Shown here: in pieces, positions 22,738 to 34,865 of the stretch | Layout of the letters: every line of letters starts with the position of its first letter | How positions within the stretch are numbered: the first letter of the stretch is position 1 | NCBI GenBank assembly: GCA_036924285.1 | Contig: JAYKYS010000008.1 | Coordinates: forward strand, 15,175,001 to 15,239,000 | Length of the DNA stretch: 64,000 nucleotides | Direction of reading: 5' to 3' | Origin: Asterella californica | Lineage: Eukaryota; Streptophyta; Marchantiopsida; Marchantiales; Aytoniaceae | Notes under the pieces: generated by a model | Databases searched by the model: none | What the model saw: the letters and a program-made list of their open reading frames with translations, nothing else | Told to the model about the DNA's origin: nothing | Program-made: the position numbers and the translations under genes

Positions 22738-24618
22738 TCGTAAGTATGAAGACATTGGTGCGCAATGTAGGGTCAGTGTAGGCGTATGAATATCTACGGG
22801 CCTAGACTCTAGAGAGATAGATCTGTACAGGACAGCATGCTCGACTACAGTGGAAACCGCCACTCTAGACCAACATATGCTACGGCTGCTGTTTCTGTAG
22901 CAGAAGTCTCGAACACCTGGCCCTGTTTTGATCCAACGAAATCGAACAAACTCGGAGCGAGCGAGTTTCAAGCTCTCCATGTACTGTCGTAGGGGTTTCG
23001 TAGACACGCCTGCCTCCTTGCCTGCAGACGCTGTCACTTTTTCTTATTTTAACATTACATAATGGGAACTCAGGCCTGTAGCTTGATGCAAAGACCGAAG
23101 GGAACCTCCGCCGCCTGCTGGGACAGAGTAAGTCCCCCACTGTCAAAGGCAAACGATCAACCAAATTTAGTTTGAAGAAGAGTTTCAGGTTGCACTTTGT
23201 TGGCGAATTCACTGGAGCCCCTCCTGATCTGACGATGGCTCAGGTGGGATCGAGATTATTTACGCACCCTGTGTGTATCTATCAGATGATTCAGATTACG
23301 ACTTCTGACTCACTCACTGTGTTCAATCATGAGGATCCAATCCAATCAAATTTCTCTGACGTCAGTCCGAGCGAAGCTTTTTCCATGCTTTGCCATCGTC
23401 GGCCCCATCAGATTATAACTCTAACTACCCCTCCCTTGTCAGTCATCCCTCAGTACGATCGGCCGAAACTCACAACTGGTGGGTTCCGCGCCTGCTAGAC
23501 CTCCCCTCCACCGTCACTACAACTGCTACTCAAACTCCATACGCTGCTGATTATCGACCTAAACCACTCAATCTACTCAATCTCGTCAAGTTCTAGGCAT
23601 TTTAGGGCTTTCACCGAGAAAATACTGTATGCCCAGTGGGTCGATCTGTATAAGTTGGTTACTTCTCTGATGGTGAGTCGTCCTTCTATGATGACAGTTC
23701 TGCTGTGAGTTGGAAACTGAGACGGCGGACAGACACTGTGACTCTGCAGGTGACTGCATACAATCCAATACTGTATTTGGTCTGGCCGTGATATATAGTT
23801 TATCATACAGTAGATTCAGATGTATGCAGGTACAGCTTGTATCGAGGTACATGAACCGAGGGAGGAGATTTCGATGGATGAATGGATCATTGCTCGTAGT
23901 TATTGTAGTTGACTTCCCCTAGGTGCGTATGGATCATCGTAGGGGCCTGGAGCCAGCCAACATTTTGGCCCCATGCAATGATGACTTCGTCATTTCCCCT
24001 CCTGCTGCTGCGGTGAGCTTTTCTTCACTTCCATCCAGCGCGCAGGTAGATTTCGCCGGAGTACCGGTAATTTCCCGTTTGTTTTCTTTCTAACTCGGCT
24101 ATTTGTAACTTGACTCGACAGGTTCCGGAGGATAAAACTTTTTTACTGTTACTATCAAAATTTCAGATCATCTGGTCTAGGACCGAAATGAATTCCTGAA
24201 CTTTTAACAAGACGACAACATATTTCCACTGTTTGTAAAGTTAAACCGGAAGTCCGATATTTTCTAGGAGAATTATGTTATTCGGGTTTTTCTTTCTATA
24301 AGTTGTAACGATGTTTAGCTGGCTCTTTCTGTAAACTTTCATGCACTACCAGCAAGGATTGAACCTGCTACCTCTCCAGTAGAGGCTGAGAGTATAATCT
24401 TTCTTATAATACACACATTTTCTAATGTGTATTCTAGAAGGGAAAATAATAACGAATAAAAGTTAACACTATCAGTCAAAAGTTTTGTTGGTAAAAAAAA
24501 TCAAAAGCTGATAAGTAGAAAAGAATAACAAAAAGAATAACATCATCACAAACACACAAACCTAGAAAACATAGTGGGCATTATTCTTTCATTTTCTAAC
24601 TGTTACTTGAATCAATAT

Positions 24619-25530
24619 TTATAAGCGTGAGGAAGATAAATCAGAAAAAGTCTCTGAAAGTGAAACCGAAGAATGACCTGCAATAGAAGAAGGAATGACG
24701 ACTGAAGATTGCAAGTGGACATCTGGATTAGCATATAAAAACCTGTATTTGACAGAGCTCGTCCACAATGCGATAGCTTCTATCAGTATATCATCTATTT
24801 GATCTGATGGTCCTTCTAAATTGACTCTCAAACAAGCTTCTAAGGTTTTAGTCTCTAAATTATTCTTGTACTTAGTTTTGATTGCACACTGTATTCTGGC
24901 AATGTTCAATAAAAGTAGAAGATTAGTATACTTACATGCATATGCTGAATTGCTACAACATCTATGCTATATCCTTGAAGGATCTATCATTCCATTCTAA
25001 CATGAATTGGATTTTAAATGCTTTATACTCACGTCTTGTAGGAAACAACGGTGAGGTCCTAAGGGTCGTTTTTATCCCTAGGAAGACTTTCACCGCTGAG
25101 ATTGAAATCAATGCAGAGTAAACGACATTTGATGTCAAGTTCTTATCAGAATCATATAACTGACACAACGACTTCATTTCTTTAAAACCCCAATATCTAA
25201 ATCCATAGTTGTTCCTGGTATCTCTGCACGGTTAAAAGTTGTAAAAACACAGAATAAAGAGTTATCTTCAAGTAGATCCTCCAAGGCCTTGCATGCAGCG
25301 CTGGCAAAACTTGTCTGAAATAATAAAGCTCTTTTCAGATTTTTACATGTCTGGTCTCTAATGAGCTTTACTGAATGAAAATGATAACCTCCAATTTCAG
25401 ACATCAAACGCTTAAGAAATCTTCCCGGAGGACCAAAGTCAAGCAAGATGTTGTCCTGACCCTCAGTCTCAAGATCAGACATAGATCCGAACAATAGAAC
25501 TCTAGTTGCGCTAAGTTGTGAACGTTGCAA
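24619..25530 (-). pseudogene. hAT / ZNF862-like transposase C-terminal remnant
   Basis: Three minus frames follow one another. 25530-25174 contains LRALLFQTSFASAACKALED-like helical sequence ending FTTFNRAEIPGTTMDLDIGV; 25177-24962 continues MKSLCQLYDSDKNLT and REYKAFKIQFMLEW; about 24950-24619 reads KYTNLLLLLNIARIQCAIK, then ETKTLEACLRVNLEGP and IEAIALWTSSVKYRFLYANP. The last part matches the hAT dimerisation pattern (RIKTKLRNRLS..TLNALMRISIEGP..A..LW) found in hAT transposases and ZNF862-like host genes. Frames are joined by shifts or short introns, and the N-terminal zinc finger and catalytic core are not seen. Family assignment is by motif memory and is moderate. Confidence 0.5.
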
Positions 25531-27551
25531 GTAAGACTTAACGGCTTGGCCGGGAAGTCGAGAACCGATGAACCATAAGTGGTTCTCTGAACTAAAGTTG
25601 AAACATTGAGGACATAAAGGTCTACCCCAAGACGACCACGGAGGAACGCTGACTTAAAGGGACAAGTCTAGAAACGAATCGAAACATAAGTATGAGACAT
25701 AGGTTTGAGACGTGGGTCCAAGACGTAGGACCGAGACGTGGATCCGACGTAGACAGACCATGGTTCGTACGCTTGTCCGAACCATAGGGTCCAAGTTTAG
25801 CACTGGATTACAGTTTCTCGGAAAAATCTTAAGTGTTGGAGCTCCAGCGACGTTTTGGATTGTGGACGGAGCTCCACGTAAGATCTCTAGGAGAGTAAGG
25901 TATCATTGGAAAGGTCTCGGTGAGAGCCTTCTTGACCTCGGAGCTGAGAATTATGACTGATCTCGTGATCATGTTGTGATATAATTTTCAGAGACCAAAG
26001 AGGAGGGCGAGGATCACCGATCTCCAGAAGTATATATGAAAGGGGTTCGATGCCTGGTTGGGCTAGGACGAGTCACCCGACCCCAGGGTTTGACGAGCGG
26101 ACTCTGAGAGCATGAGATAATGGCTGGGTCAGTACCAAGACGCGTTCCGATCCAGACTTGGATGTCTGGACTTAGGAACGATCTAAGGGTTGGGAGAAGA
26201 CTAAAGAACGAGACGGCAAGTTAGATCATCGTTTGGGATCTTGGACCCAGATGGACATCATAGACGGTTGGACCGCTAGGTGTGATAGGGACATCGTTTA
26301 GGACCCTGGACTTCATGGGAAGTCTGTCTCCGTCATGTTGTGACTTGCTCATGTTTTGAGATCGACCTAGCCAGGTCTAGGTCAGAACTTAGAAAATATT
26401 GAGCTTGAGAGTTAGAGAGATGGTCCGACTCCGGTCCGGACTAAACGAGATAAAGATAAGTGGTGCATGAAATGTTAACTTGTGATTGTGGTTTGCAGGT
26501 TAGCCTTGTGAGTTTCGTGACCTACTGAGCAAGAGCTCCCGCTGGCGCACAACGAGACGATAGGTGCACAATAATGTGATACGTAGTGTGTTCGTTGAAC
26601 TGAGAAGTGTTCAAGTCACAACTCTCTATAAGAAAGTGTAGTTTATCTCAATGATACTAGATGCTACAATATAATCCACAGCCAAGACATCAACATATTT
26701 GTGCTGAAAGATTTTACTCAAAGATGCTAACAATTGTAGAATATCGGTCAAGAAGTAAACAATGTGAACAATCTCAAAAGAAGACAATTTTGTAGCTCAA
26801 GGTATTAAAGACCTTGAGCCACAAAATCATCAGTCTTTGTCACGTTTTGAAAATATACCAAGACTGATTCTAAACTCAAAGAGCGTAGTAACTCACTACC
26901 ATCGACTCAACCACCTTAACTTAAGTAACGTTTCATACACTTACGAACATCACCTAAAGACTCTTGCAAAAAACTAAGAGTTGACTTACATTTCGATGAG
27001 CTATAAAAGTATCCAGCAACAGTATTAAAATACTATCAATCTCATCAGAAATCACTTTTCTTTTTGACATGTGTACATTTGGACCTAGGTGGTATTACCA
27101 CGTGAAATGTACAGTTCAAAATTTCGCTGTCTATTTCCACCACTCCATTGATTAAAACGGTTCATTTTCAAGAATAAACATTATATCTCGGCCAAGTTTC
27201 CTCTAATCTGATCTTTTTCCAAAATATTTTTCATTTTCCAAGAGAAGCATACAGTAACATTTCCGGCTTAACTTTTGGACCCTGGCACATTTCTGCTAAT
27301 CCAGTTTTCAAAGCCGAAAACAATTCCGGGAAAGTTAACAAAGACAGGAGATTCTGAAAATCCTCCGGAAATCAATACTCTAATCTCCGGAACTCCCTGG
27401 ACATTCCTTCCATCGTTGTGTGGGGCTCTTCTTTTCATTATGAATGGTAAATGGTTTATCTTGTCCGTTTATCCCTTCAAGGGGCATCAGACTGTCCTTT
27501 GTGGGTAACCACAGCGTACCCGGACCAGTTTCACACTACAACGACTTTGTT
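25531..27551. other. Intergenic DNA, no gene seen
   Basis: A stretch rich in short 'gagacgtgg' and 'ggtcc' words runs from 25690 to 26460, possibly remains of a tandem array or of the hAT element. No protein motif. Confidence 0.45.
26788..26826. repeat. 16-bp foldback, 15 of 16 paired, 7-nt loop
   Basis: Arm 26788-26803 pairs with 26811-26826 with a single A/C mismatch. Same short-loop design as the larger foldbacks. Confidence 0.9.
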
Positions 27552-27651
27552 GCATCTCCAATCGAGAGCAGGAGAGTTTCAACCCCAGACCTTTCGCTTA
27601 GAGGTCTGAGACTCAACCATCTCAGCTACCGATCTTCGGTATCAAAGGTGA
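27552..27651 (-). repeat. tRNA-derived SINE, copy 1
   Basis: On the minus strand the A box GTAGCTGAGATGGTTGAG (27612-27629) is followed by a CAGACC/GGTCTG stem and the B box GGGTTGAAACTC (27573-27585). The block begins with the same CACC...TACCGAAGATCGGT sequence as the segment at 52925-53025 and aligns with it over about 100 bp, which shows it is a dispersed repeat. Similarity continues weakly for about 60 bp beyond. Confidence 0.65.
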
Positions 27652-30600
27652 CAAAGGTGAAAATATCTGAATTTCTATATCGTTTCAAGGTTTCTCGACT
27701 AGATGTCCGCATAAACTTGGAGTCCTCTCGAGCACAATGAGAAAATTTTCGAAAGATAATATTGATGAAGCTAAGAGAGGAAAAAGGAAGACGACGGAGA
27801 CCTCCATCACTTTGCGACAATCAATATACATCAGAGTTGTGGAGCACATGAGTGTGTTTCTCTTTTTTCACTTTTTTCTTCTTTTGTAAAGCTCTCAACT
27901 TGCATAACGTTGTTCAGTAGGATAAGTGAGAGACGACGAAAGATTGTAATGTTTCGCAGGAGTTCTCAAGTAGTCCAAACTAGTTACTAGTCTAGAAAGG
28001 TTAGCTGCACTTTAAATGCTGGATGATGCCTGGAGTCAGGATAGAGTTTGTCAAACGATGAACCATAGCTTTTATTCTCTCCGATTTCCATTCATAATGA
28101 ACTTCCGCCACTTTCTATAAGGTCACGACACCTTTACCCGAAGCATAACAGTGGTGATCTGCGCGGAGAGATCAACGAAACCTTTGGCTGGACATCTCTT
28201 CTCCCGAGTCCCGAGGCAAACACTTCCAACCGGGCTACGTGAAAGTCCCTTTAATAATACTAACCAAATCATGACGATCAGCGATGGCTTGTCGTCAAGC
28301 GTTGTAACGTAGTAACCGACCTTCAATTGCTCATTGAGTGCAGGTTCACGTTGAGCTAGACATGACCCAAACATGAGCGAGAAGTGGGCTACATTCCAGC
28401 GACCTCGTTGTTTGCTGTTCGTTCGAAGCTCCACTTCTTATGGGCATGAATGATTACATTCTTCCTCCCAAAGCAACGGTTGGCTCCATTTGGTTCTGAA
28501 GTCCATTTTGCTGACAAAAGGTATATGTTTCCGTCCATTGACCTATCCTCTCTCACTCGTTCAGCAGATATAACAGTTAGTCCTCGTGGATAAAGGTGAA
28601 GGAGCCGTGGCAATGCACTTGATTGTACTCAACCGTGTCAAAATTGGGTAGTCTATGATGAGATTGAGATAGGGATTGACTCAAAAGATGATGGCATCAA
28701 ACGAACGTGTCAATGAGTGGTAGACGCTTGAGCATTATCTCCTTAGACGAAAAAAGTATCACGATGGCAAATGCTAGAAGAAATATTGACTGTTAGCTTG
28801 ACCTCTCCCTTCTCTACTGACTTCGTTCCTTCCCTAAACACGTATGTTTAAAATTGTGATAGTCGTCCTCCTGCTGCTCCTCAACGGAAGAAAAGCATCA
28901 AGGAAACAAACGCGCATGAGAGCATGATCTGCACGATCCGGTTAACAACATGAGATCAATCAGTCGAACAAATGTTTTGAAGACAAGTATCCGTTTTCCT
29001 CCCGGACTTCAGCGTCCCCACCAACAACATTTATGGACTAAAATGACGTTTTATTACTGATGATGGATGCCCCGTGATTTGCACGATGATCTTTGTGTCT
29101 AAAGACTAGATTTGAAGGGTCCGTTATACAGTGTTTTGATCTGAGTGATTCCCGCTTGTCAAGGTCGTGGCTTTCAGGAGCTAGCAGCTATAATTCCCTC
29201 CCACTTCAAGACGCCACGCGCCACTGCGCCCGCGTATTTTGCTTATCCGTTACGTGTTTAGGGTTTTGTGCCTTATTCCTCCCTAATCCCCTTCGACTTG
29301 TAACAGTGACGTGCTGCTGTTACGGAGGAGTTCTGAGAGTAGCAGTGCTGTTGCTGGAACAGGACGTCAGCAGGTTCATGGAACGGAATCGTTTGAGATT
29401 TAGGATGGTTTAGGATGGTTTAGGGTTTCCTTTCTGCCGGCCCTCTCCCCTCCCCTACTCGCTCACCCTGCGTGCTCTTGTGTGGGGAGGAAAGTTCATA
29501 CTAACGTACCTGACTTGACTAGGTACTGACAAGTCCTTCCTGACTTAGTCACTCCGAATTCTGATCGAAGAGAGCAAGGACATTATGATGTTTCCTGTTC
29601 ATCCACTTTCTTCATTCTCGCTTGTTGAAGAAGAAGCTTGAGGTTCAGATTCCTCCGCTCATTTATTCGGATGCAAAAAATAACGAACCAACTCCTAGCC
29701 GACAACATGGGAATAAAATATTTAGGAAGCCATGCAAGTTCGGTTCTTAGAAGGATAGTCTACGACCATAACACTCAAATTCTTTCCCTGCTCCCCTAAC
29801 CTGATATAGTTACTTGATTAGATGAGGGCTCACATTCACCAAAGAATGATTTGCTGGATCAGGAGCAGCAGCTCAAATGTCTTGGAAAGAGCTTTTAAGG
29901 TCTAGTACAAAATCATTACCGTAGCGGGAACTGATCCTATGATCCTAACGCGACAAGGGCAGATGGGACGAAGATGCCTGACCGATTTCCACGTCTTCAC
30001 CTACAGTACCTGTACATGCTACTTGGTGCATAGTTTATTCAATCTTGTGACTACTCTTGCTAGGATCCTATGTCCAATGACTCTTAATTTAATCCCCTCT
30101 CTTTTCGACCCAAAAGTGAAGGGTTGCGCTGACTGGACCGGACCAAGCAGAGACTGTTAGAGCAGAGTGGGTTTAAGATTCTTTTAAGGAGTTGCGTTTG
30201 AGCGCAATCATTTTCCTACTGGCTACTACCTCGTCCTCGCCTACAGAGCTTACTACATTCGTATCACCTAACATGTTCCCACCTTTAAATTTCGTGTGCA
30301 CACGACTGCGGATGTCCTTGTTATTATTTACTTATGCGTATTGCTTTTGCTTGTTTCCTATCATCATCGAGCAACCGTTCTAAAGGGTCTGGGACGTGGT
30401 TGTCTCGTTTTATAGCGAATTTCCTATATCGAGGAAAGTTCCAGCGTTTTCAGTAGGGAAGTGCCACATCAGTTCATCTAAATTTCATTTTCGTAGTCAT
30501 ATTCTCCTGTTTTGAATGTTGGGTGGTGGCAGTGAAGTCCGGATAATCCATTCTCAATCCAGTTCCCGATTATCTATTTTTTCAGGCTATTCCTCCATTG

Positions 30601-33600
30601 ACAGTTGAGTATTTGCCGCAAGTCTTCTTATTATTTCAACGTGCTTGGAGCGAAAATGGACGTGGTTAGATTGACGAAGAAATTATCGAATCCAGTGCTA
30701 GTTCTAAGTTCCATTTCCAACTATCCATCTTTGTGGGCTGTACCTAACGAGAATCTTGATACCAGGACGAAGCAGGGGTTGGGCTGAGGGCAAAATTGTC
30801 CAAATTAAAAGTCTGACCTCATCCGCCCTGGAGCAACAGATTTGTAACTCAAATACATGCCCAGGCCGTGTATGACTGTCTGTAGCGTTCATTGACAGAC
30901 TTGGAGCTTGTCTCTTTCGTGACTACAGGTTCCTGTCGGAGCACCCGTAAGGAAAGGGAGGGGACGGAAGGGGCGAGCTAACATTGAGAAACATCAGAAC
31001 TGGATCACCATTGTCTTTCGAATCTCATCATCGAAAGGCGACTAAACCAGCGCAAGGACTTTCTCCCCTATATACCCCCTCTACTATATATCTCTCTCTC
31101 TCCGCACCATCGAGCTAATTGTCTAACATCCAATCTCTTCGAGATCTGGCTGTCTAACACGCTGCCTGTCATGGTGGTTTAGGTTTTATCTGTTCCATTC
31201 ACCTATACACACGTCCTTGTCCTTGCAACCCGTTGTTGTCACCCTCTAAAGTGGTAGTGGTGCGTCTCTATAGAACAGGAAAGCAGAGTGGTGTAAGGAT
31301 TTGTTGCGAGCAATTAGTTAACTGGATTTGGCGCAGTCATCAAGTACCGTACCCGAGCAGTTGCAAATCCATTGGTGCGGAGACTTTGAGCAAAGTAGAG
31401 TGACAGTCTAGGAGAGATGTCATCTACTACAAATAACATCTGCCATCTACTACGTCCGGAGGAAGTAGTAGAAGAGTACTAAACCCTAAACCCCTGAGGA
31501 ACATCATGAGTTGATACATGTAGAAGGGGTAGTGCCTGAGGGGTTTTACCTTTCCTTATGATGTGTAACTGATCATTTTCATGTGTTTTTGTTACGCGGC
31601 AGTCGTTGAATAATTGTTTGCATGTGTTGTGGCACTTTCGGTCACGATACATGTAGATACAGAGGAACTGGACGGATCAAACTCTGTTGCAACCTCACCC
31701 TCTGCTCTTGTCTGTTTGGACTTCTCACCGATAGGCTCATGTTAACTCTGCTCAGACCAGCCCATGCTAGCTTTGGTATGTACGGTACACCCACCACTGC
31801 TCGTCTTCTGTCTTCTGCAAGTCAAGAAGACGGGGGAGCGGTACATCTCCCCAGACCTTGCAAGATACGGGTTCCCATGCCGTAACGTTCTGAATTTTAT
31901 ACGTCTATCCACTGATCGTTTCATGATTCGAACTTCCGCAGGGCAGCGAGTCCTAGTGATGCTGTACTGAGTAGATGCTTGCAAGCAACGCTCTCTGGCA
32001 TTGCTTTAGTCATCCTAGACCTAAGATATAACGAAAGAGAAAAAGCAGAAGCAGATCTGTACAGGCTACAGTACGTATGTTGTGGTCACAATGAATCTAT
32101 GGTTATCCGGTATGGAGAGAAAGCGAGTGACAACATAGCATCATGACACCACTAACAGACAGGATAATAGAGGATTCTGTCATTCTTATATATGCATGTC
32201 ATTATTCGTCGATGTTGCTAGCCGGAAGTAGTGGGTTGCAGAACAGTTTCTTTGCATGCATGCCATATATTTCCTTGGGAATACAGGGAGACAAACCCTG
32301 AGACAAGATGATATTCTAAAAGCTTTAATAGACTCGGGCTTGCATGTCATTGCTCTGCTACAGTAACTTGAGGAAGGTGTACACCCTCGACTCTACCTCT
32401 CCGTTCTGGGTCAGTGCATCATGCCTGTTCTATGGAGATACGTGAGTAGAACGTATCCAAAGGATAATCAGAAACATGTGCTCGCGACCATGACAAGAAC
32501 TAAAATCCAGCAGACAACCGGATCAGTATGTTGTTGACGAGTCTAACTAATAGAAAATCCACTTCGCAAGCCAGTAACTATTTCAGATTGCATGATTCTG
32601 CTGTGACAGTCAGTCCTGCTTACCTTCATGCGGAGGAGAGACAATTCTCGCGCGACCAGAGAACGAACGGTAGCTCGCAATACATACAGTAGAACTTCCG
32701 TAAAATGATCCCAAATATAGTGATAAAATCTTGCGGTTCCGACTTGGTCTCGTGTAATATAGTGATAAATTCTCTCTTGCGTATAGTGATATAAGATTCT
32801 AGTCTTCTTTGTTGTACAGTGAATCACTGAACATTAGTTCTTCATTAAAAATAAAGTAAAAAGATATTTTATATTTCATCTCATATCTCAGTTTTGATTT
32901 TCAGAACAGAGTGCGTATATGTTTCTTTATAAAAGTGAAACCTTCTTTTAGTGATAACCTCCTACAGTGATGAGGAGTGACGGGTCCGTCAGGTTCTACT
33001 GTACTTGGAAACCAAGCTGTTCCGTATTTCCTCGAAGTCCATCATTGAAGGGTCTTCTAACGTCTCGCCCTAGCTACTCCAATCTTGCTGACAACGATTT
33101 TTCGGTGAAAACAACGGAAACGTGGGAAAGAGTACGATACTAACGATTCCAATGGCTCGGTGCTCTGGCGTACACAATGTCTGATGAAAGAGCTAATCAC
33201 GCACGACCGGGAGATAATTTTGTTATTCTAATGTGCAACCAGATCGTCTGGGACTACCATATCCTGTCCCTAGCGACAGAAACACTTCCGGCAGAATCAT
33301 GACAAAAGTTTCCAGTTCCAGAAGCACCTGCTGTTATGATTTACCAGATTACAGTTCAGTGCTATGTTTTAGGGCAGGCATGAAATCCTAAGTCCTACAT
33401 ACATAGTGCCTCCACTTGGAAGAACATACGGTCAGAAAGCTTTCCAGTTCCAGCAGTAAATGTCTACGTAACCTCTTCCAGTATTTTCCCTCAGAATTGT
33501 CCTCGGTCAGGCAAGTGTGAGAAGAAACATGGTCCTTATCTCTCTTCAGACAGACTTGTTTCTCTCCATCCACACGTACTTCAATACGTACAAGCCAACT

Positions 33601-34865
33601 ATGGTTGCAACATATACTTTCATGCTCTATCACAGCAACTAAATTCGAGCCTAGGAAACCTGGACTATCTCTAGATTTAATATTAGCTTCTTGTTCACAA
33701 GCAATTGCAGCAGGTTATTTAGTTCTCATCTCAATTCTACTTCAGTGTTCATAAGCCAGATGATGGCAAAAGCCAAGGATTATTATTATTGCTGTTGTTA
33801 AAGAAGCAGTCCAACTGATGCTAAAATCAGACAAGGATTCTCGCGTCCTTCCTTCCATGTTTTCTTGACATCCATGGGACTCGTTTCAACCCACTCCGTG
33901 AAAATTCTTTAACTCAGATTACTGTCTTTATGCTAAAGGGATTCCGTCTTGCGCTTGCCTACAAACCTCAACGTAGCTACTAACCCTGATTTTCCTCGAT
34001 CAATAAGGTGGACGTGTTTCCGGTTTTGATTGAGAAAGAGATTCCAAAAGCTGATAGTTTAAAATACATGCAAGATTTTCAAGCAGCCCATCGCAGCCCC
34101 CACGATCGTGTTAAGCCTGTTTCAGGTGAGGACATCCGGGAAGGTGCGCATTTCGCTGTTGCGTTAGACTTCAGATTACCTGCGTACGATTGTAACGTGT
34201 GGGAAATTTTTGAAGTCCAGCGACATCCCCGTCGGCAACTCTCGCTAGTCAATGCCTCCTGGGAATCCATTGCCGAAATGATTCTGACGCTTCATTTCGG
34301 GTTAATTTGTTGATTTATACTTTTTACATGTGTCTTGGGAGATGGTCTCTCATGAGGGAATCATGGAGTATTTTGATCTGAAGTAAATAAAAGTTGCGGT
34401 ATAGGAAAACCATATCTAGGGTTGAACACATGCTCTACAGAGCAGACGAGTGTTTACGACCATTAAAATATTCACCTTTACTAATGCGTCGAACGATGCA
34501 TTTTCCCAGACGCTGAAGCCTTGAAACCACAGGGTGTTTTCTACATAAGCACGTGAAGATCAATATTCCGGGGGTTGGGTTCTGCAAAGTTAGGACCCCG
34601 GCGTTTCTTGGTTAAGAACCTTGTGCACATGCCCACCTGTCACCTCTTATATCTGACCTATCCCCATGGGATGACTCATTTTAGAGTCCACTGATAAGAT
34701 TTTACTCTACAGCTCCTCCACCTTCAGTCATTTATCATTAATGAACTTCACTACACACTCAACTACGGTGGGTACCACGATCCCTGCTCGAGGAGAAAAG
34801 TATGTACAGATGGTTTGAGGTAATCGGAGGGAAAGGGGATGAGCTTATTTTTATGTGTATTGAGT
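27652..34865. other. Intergenic DNA, no gene seen
   Basis: All open frames are short, overlap on both strands and lack known motifs. The frame at 34008-34313 is the most protein-like but unmatched. A telomere-type motif aaaccctaaaccc lies at 31481-31493, and a related 'ggtttaggatggtttaggg' at 29406-29424. Confidence 0.5.

Larger units (their letters stand above)
21061..24618. other. Intergenic DNA, no gene seen
   Basis: Overlapping open frames on both strands (for example 21458-21877 and 23172-23498) show no domain and no codon-like continuity. Contents noted separately: a perfect hairpin at 22534-22623 and a GA tract at 22706-22737. A B-box-like GGTTCAATCC on the minus strand near 24352-24366 lacks a clear A box. 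Confidence 0.55.

Noticed and set aside
24352..24410. tRNA-like segment on the minus strand
   Set aside because: Only a B-box-like stretch is present; no A box or cloverleaf.
34008..34313. 101-residue plus frame near the LOX 3' end
   Set aside because: Composition is protein-like, but there is no recognisable domain, neighbour exon or start context; chance cannot be excluded.
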